The position numbers were made by a program, and so were the translations under genes. DNA of 6,705 nt from Desulfobacteraceae bacterium (GTDB lineage Bacteria; Desulfobacterota; Desulfobacteria; Desulfobacterales; SG8-13). Shown here one piece after another: positions 6,617 to 6,705 of the stretch. Under the pieces are notes generated by a model. The model saw only the letters and a program-made list of their open reading frames with translations. It searched no databases and had not been told where the DNA came from. The DNA is taken from assembly GCA_029287875.1 (NCBI GenBank), contig JARFQH010000395.1, forward strand, positions 1 through 6,705. The letters are read 5' to 3'. Positions within the stretch are counted from its first letter, which is position 1, and each line of letters starts with the position of its first letter.

Positions 6617-6705
6617 TCAAGCGATCTCGAGTTCTGGTCGAAGCGTGTGCAGGCGCTCTCTGGCCAAATTTCGTACTTCGGGATCGGCGTCCTTTTTCAT
6701 CACCT
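6617..6705 (-). CDS. C-terminal fragment of an ORF with a HEAT-repeat-like helix
   Basis: The frame is open from the right window edge to TGA 6619-6617, about 28 codons. The visible peptide contains MKKDADPEVRNLARERLHTL, and the D-x-x-P-x-V-R-x-x-A pattern is typical of one HEAT or PBS-lyase-type repeat. The body of the gene lies outside the window, so product and even coding status are uncertain. Confidence 0.35.
   Translation of the reverse strand, partial: VMKKDADPEVRNLARERLHTLRPELEIA

Noticed and set aside
6398..6705. Long open frame on the plus strand after the Fis remnant stop
   Set aside because: It is antisense to the kinase remnant and the HEAT-like ORF, has no plausible start, and its translation shows no recognisable family; most likely a shadow.

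Overview
The window looks like a strictly anaerobic member of the Desulfobacterota (the former Deltaproteobacteria, sulfate-reducer or syntroph type). The evidence is a long heterodisulfide-reductase A (HdrA) gene next to an MvhD-type electron-transfer gene, cytoplasmic two-component genes with NtrC-like receivers, a sigma-54 promoter, and apparent use of UGA as selenocysteine. The exact genus cannot be told from the sequence. All intact genes lie on the minus strand, so transcription runs from right to left.

Layout from right to left. Positions 6705-6617 hold the last codons of an ORF with a HEAT-repeat-like helix; the gene continues outside the window. Positions 6568-6428 hold a broken C-terminal end of a histidine kinase (minus strand). 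Positions 6188-6397 (plus strand) encode an orphan Fis-type helix-turn-helix with no credible start; these two pieces look like debris of a lost two-component locus. Positions 6058-6251 form the control region of a response-regulator gene, with a near-consensus sigma-54 promoter and an imperfect palindrome about 140 bp upstream of the expected transcription start. Positions 6057-5368 encode a response regulator with a receiver and an unrecognised helical C-terminal domain. After a 146-bp gap comes a tight cluster: GAF-domain histidine kinase (5221-3977), single-domain response regulator (3980-3594), HdrA (3581-519) and MvhD (422 to beyond the left edge).

The main result is that both electron-transfer genes are interrupted by an in-frame UGA exactly where the families normally have a cysteine: CSM-C in HdrA and VGG-C in MvhD. 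A conventional ORF caller breaks HdrA into 67- and 910-residue pieces and cuts MvhD to 68 residues. In both, the reading continues with textbook family sequence. A hairpin of bacterial SECIS size lies 15-16 nt after each UGA, with G as the second loop base. I therefore read both as selenoproteins. Sec-containing HdrA and VhuD/MvhD are known from methanococci and have been reported from selenoprotein-rich deltaproteobacteria, so the class is not new. What is less usual is the pairing in one operon with a tandem (double) HdrA and a co-transcribed sensor kinase and receiver.

Inferred working model: MvhD receives electrons from a hydrogenase or formate dehydrogenase encoded elsewhere or beyond the left edge and passes them to the FAD/iron-sulfur protein HdrA, which may split them (flavin-based bifurcation) between ferredoxin and a heterodisulfide-like acceptor. 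The soluble GAF kinase with its receiver, and possibly the second regulator, would sense a cytoplasmic signal and adjust this redox module. No catalytic hydrogenase subunit, HdrB or HdrC is visible here.
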